Shown one piece after another: positions 11,455 through 24,060 of a stretch of 64,000 nucleotides of DNA. The stretch is from Acholoe squamosa (Eukaryota; Annelida; Polychaeta; Phyllodocida; Polynoidae), in assembly GCA_949317995.1 (NCBI GenBank), contig OX439040.1, forward strand, positions 57,632,089 to 57,696,088, read 5' to 3'. Position numbers and translations under genes: made by a program. Numbering within the stretch: position 1 is the stretch's first letter; each line of letters starts with the position of its first letter. The notes below the pieces were generated by a model. That model was not told the origin of the DNA. It saw only the letters and a program-made list of their open reading frames with translations, and made no database searches.

Positions 11455-12437
11455 TTAATGCTGATACAACACCTGCAATAATTGTACTCTCATCATACCG
11501 CCATTCTCAGGTTATTGGTATTTAATGTTGGAGTCCACATAGACAGATTTTTGCAGTAGAGACTCTAGGCATATGAACAAAAATATATTTTGTTTGGATA
11601 ATACATGTTGTTATATGCACTATTCCCTCGATGAGTGACGTCGTAAGACTGTATGTGACAACCTATCAATTGACACCTTTCATTATCATTCATCAGGAGG
11701 GTATCTATCAATCATATCGATTAGTATCATCACGAAATGCCCCCAAGCCATGTTTACTTGGTTTCCTTTCTTTTCCATTTTATATTTTCAGCAGCTGCAT
11801 TTTCTGGTAACTGCGCAGACTATATAAGGCATGATTCACTACCACAGGAGACTTGGAAGGAGAGAAGCAAGGATATATAGGGAAAGGGGCAGGGGCAGGG
11901 GCATGAAGATGAGCAGGGAGGATGGCAAGGAGTTAAGGACGGATGGGGATGTAGGGGTATGGGGAGGCAGGGGCAGGTGATTAGGGAGGTTGAATCAGAA
12001 AGACATGGAGATATGGAGAGATAGGAGGTTGAAGATCTAGAGGGATGAGGAAGAGAAGGGAGGGAAGAAGTAAAATGTACGAACCGGCCTGTGACAAGCA
12101 GTGTGCCCTGACCATCTCTTGCTCAGATGCAGCAGTTTGATTGGGTAATGCAGGTCACGTGGCTGGCCGTGTCTGTGGAATGTCTAAGCTGGTAGTCGGC
12201 ATGTTGTCGTGCTGTAATTATCATTTACAGAACAAAGCAACCAGCAACATGTGTGTCACCGCACAGAAATTATGCCTGACTATAGGGGTGGGTATATGAC
12301 GGTACATTGTATATGGATCCTTTTCCGGGATGGTAGGTATTTGGTGATAGGGGGTAGGTCTTGAGGAGGACAGCAGATCACAAGGTATTTCAAAACAGAC
12401 TAACATCACACCCCGTCCTGCATATACCATATTTCTA

Positions 12438-12549
12438 AAATGAGCAAGTTTAATCCGTATGGTTACTTTGGAGACTATGGAGACTATTTCACTTTGGCCT
12501 TAATTTAAATAGCCTCCAAAGTATACATTAGGATTAGGCTTGCCCATTT
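12438..12549. repeat. Short imperfect inverted repeat, MITE-like
   Basis: AAATGAGCAAGTTTAATCC at the left mirrors GGATTAGGCTTGCCCATTT at the right; both arms run to TACTTTGGAG. The spacer is about 35 bp. Confidence 0.55.
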
Positions 12550-12874
12550 AGGTAACAAGGTAGACGTGGTTACAAAGAAAGACGACGGCATAAGTTTGGA
12601 TGCCTAAATGTTCAAATTGCCTGAGTAGTCCACGGAGGTGGTCTTCTGATAGGGACTGTGTCTGAGGTGTGTACTTCAACGGTATTTCAACAGGCATCAG
12701 CTTATCTCTCTGGATGCAAACCTCTAAAATGGTTAGAAAATTATTTGACTAATCATTTTTTTTTGTTTTAAAGTTCTTTATTGCCAATAAAGTCTGTTAC
12801 TGATACAAAATGATACTTGCGTCTTTATATGATAGTCAAAATTTCTATAATAGTTACCATTATTTTTGATAGTA

Positions 12875-12876
<2 letters not shown>

Positions 12877-12931
<55 letters not shown>
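12877..12931. repeat. (TA)n microsatellite
   Basis: About 55 bp of TA followed by ACACACAG. Confidence 0.97.
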
Positions 12932-12937
<6 letters not shown>

Positions 12938-13189
12938 GTTGCAAAATAATAATATGACAAGCAGAAGCTTCATCAAGTCTTCTGATTGTGTTCATGTCGG
13001 ATTTGATAAGTAAAGAGAATTAATGAGATGTAATTTCATGTGGCAAAAAGAAAGCTTTGGACCTCATCCCCACTAAGTAAGTGTTATGGGTTGATCCTTC
13101 TGGTCCTAGCTATTTGGTCGTTTTACTAAAGTAGGAAACTAGACACAAGATGAAGATATATTAGAAATTAAGTAGGGTCAGGGAGAGAA

Positions 13190-15585
13190 TCAAAGGAAAA
13201 AAAAGTAGAAGTATAGTAGTCTGTTATATGTGTAGGGTAAAAGGGTTTTAAGGTATATTCTAGTATCCTTTTTGAATTTTTCCAAAGTTTCCGCGTTCCT
13301 TCTACCACATGATAAAGCATTCCATGTTATGGCACCATGAAACTCCACACTTCTAAAGTAGGAAAGACAGTTTGGAGTAATTGTTTTACATAAGGGAGCA
13401 TCATGTCTGGTTTGGAGCCTTTGTATAATTTTATAATCTATATCTCGAGCGGCTATACATATAATTTATAGTATGAGCAAATTTTCTATCCAATAATTTA
13501 TTACAACCAGTAATATTATGTATAAAGTTTGTATTCGTAATATGAGGTACTTTCAGACATATTTTCAGACATCTGTTTTGGGCATATTGTAGTGGATCCA
13601 AATATTTACCATAAGTTGTTGAAAAACAGATATCTGCATAGTCCATATAAGGAAGTATCGTAGTTTTATAAATTTTCACTGATAGTTTTACACCTAGATA
13701 TTTTCTTAGTAAACACAGTTTGTAGGTTTTATATGCAATAGTCTTGGTCTGGTTTTTTAGATGATATTTGTAAGAGAGAAGAGGGTCAAGCGTCACACCG
13801 AGATACTTATAACTTGGGACAATTTGCAATAATTGGTTATTCATAGAGATATTTGCTTCGAGGGTTTTTAGTTTCTGGTTGGAAGAAGTAAATAACATAA
13901 TTTTTGTTTTCGTAATGTTAATCGATAGTTTGTTTTGTATACACCAGGTATAGTAATTTTCTAGGTCACATTGTAATTCTGTTTTAGCTTGATTGAAGCT
14001 GTTGTGCGATGAATAAATCACTGTGTCATCTGCATAAAGTCTAATATTACATGTCATAATACATTTGGTTACATCATTTACATATAATAAAAATAATAAA
14101 GGACCCAGTATAGAACCTTGAGGTACTCCACAAGTTATATTTTGCAGATCAGAACTCAAACCATTTGCATATACCAGTTGTTGTCTATTAGATAAGTAGT
14201 TTTTGAACCAGTGGTAGTTGTCCGAACGGATTCCATAATGATGTAGTTTAATTAAAAGAACCGAATGGTCTACTGTATCAAAAGCCTTTCTGAGATCTAT
14301 AAAGACAGAAATAGTAGAATTCCCAACATTTAATTCCCTTTTAATATCATCAGTAAATTTAGAGAGTGTATCAACAGTGCTGAAACCTGCACGAAAACCA
14401 CCCTGTTTAGGGGTTAGGATATTTTCTTTAACCAAGAAACCATAGACTCTATTATGTATAATTTTCTCCAGTAGTTTACATGGTAACAGTAGTAGGGAAA
14501 TAGGTCTATAATTATTTACCAGTTTTGTATCACCTGATTTGGGGATGGGAGTTACTTTGGATAGTTTCCATGAGTCTGGTACAGTATTAGTCTTAAAAGA
14601 CAGATTAAAGATTTTTACAAGTCTTTCAGGTGAATGTTTGAACACAGTTTTTAAGACCTTGGTTGAAATATTATCAATTGCTGAGGATTTTATTGTATTT
14701 ATATCATGAATCAGCTTGAAAACTTCTTGTAGGTTAGTGGTAAATGGTTCAATTGAAATTAGACAGGTATTATCGTAAGGTTTCCAGGGGATATAGAGAT
14801 CTTTTGCAAGTAAAGGACCAATCTGTGTGAAATAATTGTTTATGAAATTTGGAACTTGGTCTGGAGGGATGGGGGTATTATTATTTTCATGATCTACTAG
14901 GTTAATCATTTGTCTTGTTTTTGGGTGTCCCGGTATAAGGTTATTAATAGTCCGCCAAAATTTTCTATGATCATTCTTGTATTCTTCAATTTGCTCTCTG
15001 AAGAAATTTTTTCTAGCTTTATTAATTATTTTGTTTGTCTTATTTCTGCAAGTTGAGGCTTGGATCCATTTGCGTTCATCTAGGGATTTTCGGGCAGACC
15101 AGAGTAATTTGTTTTTGTCTCTTATACATTCATATACATGTTGATTCATCCAGGGATCTCTATATTTTTTTACAAGGAATTTGTGAAGAGGACAATATCT
15201 GTCGAGTATATTTCTTATTGCATTTTCCATTTCGTTCCAAGCAGTGTTTACATTTTGGGTATTATCAAAGACTGACCAGTCGTATACATCGAATTCATTT
15301 AGTAATAACTCATCAGGTAATTTTTTATAAGATCTACCTTCAATGTAGGTAAGTTCTTTGTTGGGTTTCCATTTTTTTCTTATGAGAAAGATAGGGAGAT
15401 GGTCTGAGATGAAATTATTTGTAATTCCCGTGGTTACGAAATTTGGACGTATGTTGGTGAAAATGAGATCCAAGGTTGCATTTTTCCTTGTAGGATTATT
15501 AATTTTTTGCTCAAGACCAAACCCTTTTAGTCTATTTAGAAGATTATTAACCATGTCGGAATCCTCACGTACAATGTACATTAGC
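13190..15585 (-). pseudogene. APE-type LINE: end of endonuclease plus reverse transcriptase (5'-truncated, frameshifted)
   Basis: A 716-codon frame (15581 to 13431) starts inside the endonuclease domain (DLIFTNI, then ISDHLPIFL) and covers the linker and a full reverse transcriptase: YRPISLL, FIDLRKAFDTVDH, GVPQGSILGP and the catalytic YADDT. The protein tail continues in another frame beyond the stop (…QRLQTRHDAPLCK…, then EKFKKDTRIYL) to a stop at 13190, so one indel lies near 13460. The endonuclease N-terminus is missing. The catalytic box is intact but truncation and frameshift make the copy dead. It belongs to the CR1/Jockey-like APE group; the exact clade was not assigned. Confidence 0.9.
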
Positions 15586-15599
15586 TAATAGAGTGACAT

Positions 15600-15843
15600 C
15601 AACATATAGAGATATATCATGTGGAGTGCCCCAGGGATCTACATTAGGTCCTCTTCTTTTTCTGCTTTAGAAATCTAAACACAAGAATGTTTGATGCGCC
15701 TATACTAAAATATCATACTCCAAATCCTGCTTCGCATACTCGCAGTCCTGGGTTTTTAGTCTCTCAAAATTGGAATGTCCTTGATCCTGAGGATAGGAAC
15801 ATTAAAACTCTCGACAAATTCAAAATTGAAGAGAAATGATTTT
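15600..15843 (+). pseudogene. Plus-strand LINE relic with internal deletion
   Basis: The plus strand encodes ISCGVPQGSTLGPLLFLL, the reverse transcriptase motif before the YADD box, then a stop. About 20 codons later a tail typical of LINE C-termini (NWNVLDPEDRNIKTLDKF) ends at TGA near 15840. The catalytic YADD region and thumb are absent. It lies tail to tail with the minus-strand LINE but duplicates a motif found there, so it is a separate insertion. Confidence 0.65.
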
Positions 15844-17007
15844 TGAAAACAAACATGCCAGCTTAAAACACTCCCTTGATCCTGACATGTTTCCTTTAAT
15901 GCTAACCAAAATTTAACAGTTTCGATATGTATTATTAAAACAGCAGCAACTCTTTTAGCATACCCTCTTCACTGTATCTTGGGTTAATAAGACACTGTCT
16001 ATGTATATACTATATTTCAAGGTCACTACTACATAATCTTTATTTGTACATATTTTTCTATTTGTAGCCACTGTTCCGTATTCACAACCAGGTTAATTTA
16101 ACTAGAGTAAGGCTGCAGATATTAAGCAGCCCTTCTTGTATTGCGGACCGTGGGACTTTAAGTAGTATTAATTTATCATCTGTAGTATATGATATTAGTG
16201 TTAAGTATTATTTGTGTATGACTAATACTATTGTGCATACAGACATCAGTTATGAACAATTGATGTTGTATGCACATTATAAGGTATTACAAGCGTTGAT
16301 ATGAACCTGAAATAGCTGTTCTTCTATCTTAAAACACAGGATATGTGTAAAGTGAATAATATTTACTTGTTAGATTGTTAAACGATCTACTCACAATATA
16401 TGTGTGCCTTTAAATTTGAGCAGCTACTCTCCAAAGATACACAGGAAGTGTGCACTGATGATTTGTATTTATTTTCTTATATTTTCCGCCTCAAGTTGTT
16501 TAAAAAAAAATATTCATGCATTATGTTGATACCATAGGGTCGGTGATGTTCCAGTATATTGGTGCTCCATGAAGACATGTAATTGCACATGAGCATATAC
16601 ATGGCCCTTTGCATCGTTAACTACAAGACATATGACCAATAGCCATGAATCATCATCAACTAGGTTGTCTTTGCCTCCCTTTCAATACATTCTTCAAAAT
16701 GGTAGATGTAGTTGTGTTAAACATGTATTCTGGTCATCAAGGCTTAAGGCTTGAAGGGGAACCATCGTTTTGCCTATCTGTGAAGCTTAATTAGAGATCT
16801 ACAGGGGTCAGAACAGCCAAAAAGGGTCATTTTTGAGGTAAAAAAGAGGGACCTAATTTTTCCCCTTGTTAACAAATGCATAAACAAAGGGCCAAATCCT
16901 TATCCATTACACCTGGTATATTTCCCCCAGGGGAGAGACTTTTTTAGTAACAGTTGGAGATCCATGGATAATCTTTTGTGGTGAATGGGTGCATAAAACA
17001 TTTTGTG
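15844..17007. other. Gene-free stretch
   Basis: AT-rich; may include the 3' region of the preceding LINE relic. No gene or repeat recognised. Confidence 0.5.
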
Positions 17008-17760
17008 TAATTTATGAATGGTCACATCTACGACCCTTTTCAGGTTCCCTTACACTAAGAAAGACAGTGTATATGGAATAATAAAATATACCATGCAGAG
17101 CCCTTACATGTACCTATGTAGCACACACACAAAATTGGACCTACCTGTAGAACTGTATGACCCAGAGGCTATGATCTCATTTTGGGGTAGTTTACCCGTG
17201 GTCATGTCTATGACCATACATGCAGCCATGCTGCTAATTATTTCATATTCAATTATCCTTACTATGTGTCCCTTATACCTTAATATGACAGCAATATGCC
17301 TTGTAAGTTTGGTTATTATATTCCGCATACTATCAGAGATATCATAAGAAAAGTATATGTGTGGTCACATCTACGACTGTGGTCACATCTACGACCTTGG
17401 ACATGTCTTCAGTTTTCTTGCAAGGTACATGATACTTGGGTATCAGTATCATGTGTTAATTATACCTCATTATAAAAGCAACAATGAGGGTTAATGAGAT
17501 TATTCTATCTTATTCCAACTCTGTGCTATGACATTGAATACAAATGCGTGGTCACATCTACGACTGTGGTCACGTCTACGACCTTATATGCAGTCATACT
17601 GCAAAGGTGCTTGATATTTAAGTATAACCAATATATGTTAGATGTTCCTTGATATGAAAGGAACATTGCATATTAGTTAGGATATTCTGCCTAACTGCAA
17701 CTCTGAGCTATGGCTTTGAATAGAAAGTGTGTGGTCACATCTCAACCATGTAATAAAGCA
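17008..17760. repeat. Degenerate tandem repeat, ~185-bp unit
   Basis: The motif GGTCACATCTACGAC recurs at about 17021, 17361, 17378, 17551 and 17568, with diverged forms near 17197 and 17735. The intervening sequence is partly shared. In two units the motif is doubled at 17-bp spacing. Confidence 0.7.
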
Positions 17761-19129
17761 TTGTACTGTAGTCACCCTAATATGTATATTTAACCTTCCC
17801 TCATATATGGGCACCATGGCCCAATATATGTACCTTATGCACACAAAAGGATTTAACCATACTGCAAAATTTATTTTGGACCCCTCTGACCAGCTACTTG
17901 ACGATGATCCGTGGTTATTGGTCATATGGTGATCATAATATGTAGAAGTCACGTGAGATGCTTTGCAACAGTTGAATATTGGGAAGACGAAAATCATTTT
18001 GACTCAGAAATTGCTTATAAACACAATAAAAGAGTAAGGATATTGTGAAGAAAGAGGTAGGCATTATATTCCATGATGACAGATTGAACAAATTGTTACT
18101 GTTTGCAGAACATGTAGAAAATATAGGGCTCACCCGGGATACATTATTAACCAATGAGAAAACTCCCTCCATTCACTGCAGGATTTTTTTGGGTACATTA
18201 TGTAACACCAGGTACCCATCATGCGGGCTGTTATCAGTGTTTATCTGACCAGGCCCCAGATCAAGCAATGGCGGACCTACCAGGCCTCCATCCTGAGCCC
18301 TATATAACAAATTGTTATCCATCATGCTATGTTCTCTCCTGTACATAGGCACCTGCAGAAATCCGCAGTGGTGGAGTGATATTCGGATTGTGGTGTGTAT
18401 GGGGGTGTCTTTGTTTTGTAGAGCATCGTGTTGAGTATTGATTCCAAGAATGAGTATTCTTTTTCTTCACAGACGATGTCGACTTGTGTCACATTAGATG
18501 ATGAGTGTTGATTCCAGGGATCAAGTTTTGAGGGATAACTCATTTATTACAACTGGAGGTGCCCTCGTTCATACCATTGGGCCGAGTTAATGTCAATGTT
18601 AGACTGCTTTTAATTCACGATCTGCTTTGAACTGAAATGATGGGTACAAATTAAATACACCTCATGTGAAGAATATTGTATCTAGATAAAGTATTGTCAG
18701 GACACCACTTTCTCTCCCAGCAATAAGGAAAGTGAATCATTTAAATGTATTGGTATAGCTAGCTTTTCACGAATCCAACATGATAGGGTCAGATTATAAT
18801 ATTGATGTAGTTTATTACCTATAATAGCTTTGCCAGTTGTTCCAACCTGACCTTGAATAACGCGACCCCAGCTGTATTTTAACAATGGAGACTGGCTGTG
18901 TGAGGGGGCCCTCAACAATAAAAGGCACAGTCATAATAGCTTGTCAATCAATCAATACATCGCCATGTATGTTAACAAAATAGAAAGCTGTGAAGTGATT
19001 TCTAAAAGGTCATTAGCTGTTTTTATATCCATGTATACCTCGCCGGCTCGCTATTTATTTATAATTAGTGTCACTGCCTGATTATCTGCCTCACTCTCTG
19101 CCTGTGTCATTTTAAATTCTAAAAGGACA
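17761..19129. other. Gene-free stretch
   Basis: Short frames only; none has recognisable domains or exon borders. Confidence 0.5.
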
Positions 19130-19753
19130 AAAATAATCAATTGTTGCATTGTATTCATTTCTTAATCGTAAATGAAGTGGTGTCGATAACAGCCATATCT
19201 TATCCAAATAGATATCGGTAACTTGAAAAGGAGTTGTCATTTTCTGTGATGCATTAAAGGGCAACCCTCCAAGGAGCTAAAATCTGACATGGTACCAAAA
19301 TGATGATGGATCATACACACATAATTTCCAATATTCTGATTATATTTTACAACAACTGCTCCTATCCGAAAGATAAGCCATGCATTGTTTCTATTACAAC
19401 ATGACATTGTTTCCTGTGTGCCAGTACATGTAAATGCATGCAGGCAAATCAGATTTGAAAGGTCTCAGGATTGGAGGGAATATGGATATAATATATATAG
19501 CACAAATGAGACCAAATACCACTAAATGACAACAAATGGAAGGTTTTAGTAACCATGGTTACCAGACCTGACCAGTAATGTCACATCCTTAACTGAAAGT
19601 CTTCACTGAGTTATGAGAATTAAGAAAATGTAATGCCCAGCCCTTATCAAGGAAGAAGATCGAAATTACACATGGTCTTATCAACAAAATAATACAATCA
19701 TGGAATAATGTGAAATAATGGAAAATCTTCAAATAATTCTGGGCACAAAAAGG
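19130..19753. mobile_element. piggyBac-like non-autonomous element, copy E1
   Basis: The right end reads GGGCACAAAAAGG followed by TTAA (19754-19757), mirroring the left end of E2. About 480 bp align inverted with 26292-26760, including GTAACCATGGTTACC-like and GACAACAAATGG blocks. The left end is eroded and not fixed. No transposase ORF. Confidence 0.65.
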
Positions 19754-19757
19754 TTAA

Positions 19758-21197
19758 AGTACATTAAAAACCAAGCCTCTATAATGCAGGGTTGGAAATG
19801 CCACTTATATTTTGATGAGATCTACAATATCCATGGCTATAAAATTGCCTTTAATTTCTATTCTAATTGAGTCACTATAAAAACATACATTTTCTTATGA
19901 TGCAATAGTTTTAATTATGCCATTTTACTGCATATCTATAGAAGACACTTATTCTTTTTTCAAATGATAGTTTAATGAACAAAGCGCCATTAAAAGAGTA
20001 GTTATCAAGTGGTCAGCTCAAGGTGCAAGGTGGTCATCTCAAGGTGAAAATAGACTAACTGAGATGGTCTAAGAAATGATGAAAAACAATAGATAAACTT
20101 TACACTTGGATTTGCGAAAGGTAATCGGTCCAAAAGCCCAAATAATTGTCTTTCACCTAGTACCTTGGGGGACCCTAAGGACCTATTAGACTCAAAGATA
20201 TTAGCTACTACATTTCCCTTATTAAAAACCTGCACAGGAACGGTCATCTTTAGGTTAATCTACATCCTGCATGGCTGTCTGCCTCACTGCCGGCAGCTCA
20301 CTACCTGGCTATCTGGCTCACTACCTGCCAATCCTGCATGGTTGTCTGCTTCACCTTCTGTCTGTCTGTCTTACTCATTGATTGTCAGCCTTCTCATTCA
20401 TAGATTACCTTCCTTCTTGCATCCATTCCTCCCTTTCCTTCCTTGCACTCTCCCCAACTCTACATGCCTGTCTCCCTCCCCAACTCTCCATCCCAATACC
20501 CACGCCATACCCCTTTCCCGCCCACCCTTGACCCAGCCCTGCTGCACCTGAAAGTGTGATATGCCCTCAGGTAAAGTACCCCGCAGAGCTGTCTGGAGAG
20601 GGAGATGGATGCAGTTCCAGTGGACACTGATGTTAGGTTGACACTGCTATCCACGGGGCCTCTTAGACCTGAATGTACTAAATGTAACCTTACCTACTCT
20701 TAGAGCCAACATGAGACATCTTGTAACATGGTGAATACTGTGTCCTAGTATAGTCTTAATGTGAGCGTGAATAGAGGATGGGGTGTAATTGTGTGTTGGG
20801 TAGAGAGGGTATCTGTGTGCAGACCTGCTACCTATACATACAGGAGTAATGGAGGCTAGTCAGAGCTAGTCTGAATAGGGATGGGAGGAGGCAGCGAGAT
20901 AGAAATGTTAGTCAGGGTGAGGGAAGGAAGGAAAGTGAGGAAGGAAGAAATGGAGTCTAAGGTAGGGGGAATAGGGAAGTATGTCTAATGGGCGAAGCGA
21001 GGGGTGAAGGAGGAAGGGATGCAGGTTAAAGGAGGTAACTGTTTCTCGCTCACAATTGGCCGATAACCTTACTTTATTGAATTTGAATTCTCACCCATTT
21101 TCAGGCAATATGGAGCTGATATGGACATTATCTGATTATTTCCCTGGCCAATTGTGAGTGAGATCAGCTTATGGGATTTGAGCCAAGTTTCATCCTT
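19758..21197. other. Gene-free stretch with low-complexity tracts
   Basis: 20270-20540 is pyrimidine-rich (CTGCCT/CTGTCT-like). 20880-21010 is purine-rich. No gene seen. Confidence 0.5.
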
Positions 21198-22090
21198 GAT
21201 CAATTCCCTCGAATTGATGCAAAATATAAGCAGGCATAAGACAGTTAGTCCAAACGGTGCCACCAGAAGTCTTGGGCTGATTGCCCGGTTTACAATTGTA
21301 ATGGTCCTGTTTTCTGGGGAACACTTACTATGATGAGTACCATGAGCATTTACTCAGGTGAATAGATACGTCCTACTCTATAGTATAACACTGTTAATCA
21401 ATGAGACCTAATACAATGTGACACGATTCCCTCAAGGTATTCTTAATATAATGGGACATCAAGAAATTTATACCAGTGGACAGAAGAATGCTTTTCCGTC
21501 AAGTCATATAGTAAACATAACAAGCATCCTCTGAATCAACAAGAACGTTTTCTTCTACAACTAAGGCATGGTCATCTATTGTTTATAGGGTGAGGCATTG
21601 GTGATGAGCTTATTCTTGTCTCACCGCACATTGTTTAAAAATTAAAATTGTTTAAATGAATTGCTTGTTTGAATGCTTGATCAATTCCCCCGAATTGATG
21701 CAAAACATAAGCAGTAATTGGAAAGTTTGACCAAAGGTGCCACCAGAAGTCTTGGGCTGATTGCCTAGTTTATTATCGTAATGAGCCAGTTTTCTGGAGA
21801 GCACCAACTATCGTAATAACCATGAGCATTTAATCAGGTGAATAGATACATCCTACTCAAAAGTATGACACTGTCATTAAATGAGTCCTAATATAATGTG
21901 AGCACAATTCCCTCGAGGTGTTCTTCATGTAGTGGGCAATCAGGACATATACCAGTGGAGAGAAGAATGCTTTCCTGTCAAGTCATATAGTAAACACGAC
22001 AAGCAGCCTCTGAATCAACAAGAATGTTTTCTTCTACAAATAAGGACTGGTCATCTATTATTTGTGGGGTGAGGCTTTGGTGGACGAGGT
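21198..22090. repeat. Tandem duplication, 481-bp unit, two diverged copies
   Basis: Copies start at 21198 and 21679, each with GATCAATTCCC followed by GAATTGATGC (an inverted pair), and stay alignable through CAAGTCATATAGTAAACA to the GGTCATCTATT segment. Divergence suggests an old duplication. Confidence 0.85.
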
Positions 22091-23261
22091 GATTCTTGTT
22101 TCACTACGTGTCTTGTCTCGCTATTAAAATGTGACTTGTTTAATTGTATTGCAAGTAGTGAAATCTGATTTTGAATTTCAAATTGTCTTATGTTGGCAAC
22201 CCTACATGAATTGCGGAAAGGTGGCCACTAGCATTGGGCGGGTTTTGGGTGGGGCTTTTGAGACCTTAACTAGAATTCTAGGGGGTCCCAACACCAGGTA
22301 ACACTATCAATCTGTCATAATGTTATATTGAACGCCCCCCTCTTCAATACTGATGATAACCCACGCTGATAATTCTAATAATCTCCCACCAACCAAGCGC
22401 CCTTTCCAATTATCTCTTTTTCACCGACCACTTTTCTGTAAAATTCCTTGTTCTCCCAATTATGCGGAAAACGCCAGCTTTAGCACAGCCCCTCCCAATT
22501 TTGTGCAAAATGACTAGTCCCTAACAGAGGACCACATGTTGTGTGTTAGTGCTGAGGGTTTTTAGATGAGGCTGATTGCTGGAGAGGAGACAAGAGGAGC
22601 ATGTGTACTACTGCAGCTCTGTCCGTGTACACAGACTGCAGCTTAAGGGGGTGGGGTGCTAGGGAAGTGGGCCTGGGGGGGGGCTACTGGAACTGAAAGA
22701 TATTCCTCCTCTTATAAAGGTTTATACAAGAAGCAAATGTTCAGTGGGGGCTACATTGGGTATTAATGCATACCTATAGTGCACAGTGAGGGCACAGTGA
22801 GTGCCTATTGATAGATAGGAGAGGGCACAGTGAGTATTTATTATTATTTGAATTTTTTTAATCAATCTAAAAACATTTTTATGGTCTTTGCTAGCATGAT
22901 ATTTATATTATTAGCGTTTCCATGGCAACCAGTGGAGTCTTAACACCAGTTCAACTTGATCCATAGGCTTATTGAAGACTGATGAAATGCTACTATATAT
23001 TTGTGTCTCAAAATTGATAATAAGGAAGACAAAGTGATTGACATCATTAAGGTGCATTAGACTGTTATTGACAATGCCTTTAGCAGAGCCTCTTAAAATA
23101 TCTTAGGAATGTAGAATGTTGCTAGGGAACCAACACTATTTTTGTGTTACCTGACAATTTCAACAGAAATGAAGGCTTTGTGATACATATTACATGATAA
23201 AATGAAAGAAAGTGTAGAAATACTCACTCGAAGACTTTAAAGGTTGCTTTTAAATTGCGAT
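22091..23261. other. Gene-free stretch
   Basis: No coding or RNA feature recognised. A GTGAGGGCACAGTGAG-like doublet lies near 22785. Confidence 0.5.
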
Positions 23262-23345
23262 TGCTAAGCAAAAACATGCTTTTGCTAAGCAAAATCATGT
23301 TGTTGCTAAGCAAAAACATGCTGTTGCTAAGCAAAACATGAAAAC
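23262..23345. repeat. Short tandem repeat of TTGCTAAGCAA units
   Basis: Four units of about 22 bp, each with the small palindrome TTGCTAAGCAA and ACATG. Decayed forms continue to about 23510. Confidence 0.85.
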
Positions 23346-23629
23346 TTCCTTGTTGCTAGGAAACATGAGTTTCTTAGCAACAAGCCATCGGCATAAATAG
23401 AATCTCTGACCTGGATTTAGGGGAGGTAGGAATGATTACCTTCTTTATTTGTGCATGTTTTATCCCCTTTGTCATGCTATTTTGTTGATTTAAGTGGTTG
23501 CTAAGCAACCATGAATAACAAAAAATGCTCAATGTTACCAGGCCGGCAACAGGCAGATTCTGAATCGCCATACCCTAATTGTCCAAAATCAATCAAAAAA
23601 GAGTGTCTAGAATGCGAGAGGACAAAGTA

Positions 23630-24060
23630 AGTCCCTGGTGAAGGATGAGGGAGGACACATTAAGTCACTGGTGAGGGATGGGAGAGGACACAGTGACTGC
23701 CTGGTAAGGGATGGGAGAGGACAGAGTGACTGCCTGGTGAGGGATTGGAGAGGACACAGTTAGTCCCTGGTGAGGAATGGGGGAGGACACGGTAAGTCCC
23801 TGGTGAGGGATGGGGGAGGACACAGTGACTGCCTGGTGAGGGATGGGGGAGGACACAGTGACTGCCTGGTAAGGGACGGGAGACGACACAGTGGTTGCCT
23901 GGTGAGGGATGGGAGAGGAGACAGTGACTGCCTGGTAAGGGATGAGAGAGGACACAGTGATTGCCTGGTGAGGGATGGGGGAGGACACAGTTAGTCCCTG
24001 GTGAGAAATGGCAGAGGGCAGTGATTGATTGAATGGTGAATGGCATGGTGAGAACCTGGT
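23630..24060. repeat. 33-bp minisatellite
   Basis: About 11 units of GGTGAGGGATGGGGGAGGAC plus CACAGTGACTGCCT. Because 33 is a multiple of three, all frames stay open through the array; the resulting repetitive frames are not genes. Confidence 0.92.

Larger units (their letters stand above)
11455..13189. other. Gene-free stretch with small inverted repeat and TA run
   Basis: Contains a purine-rich block (11870-12080), a 38-bp imperfect inverted repeat (12438-12549) and a TA run (12877-12931). No gene seen. Confidence 0.55.
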
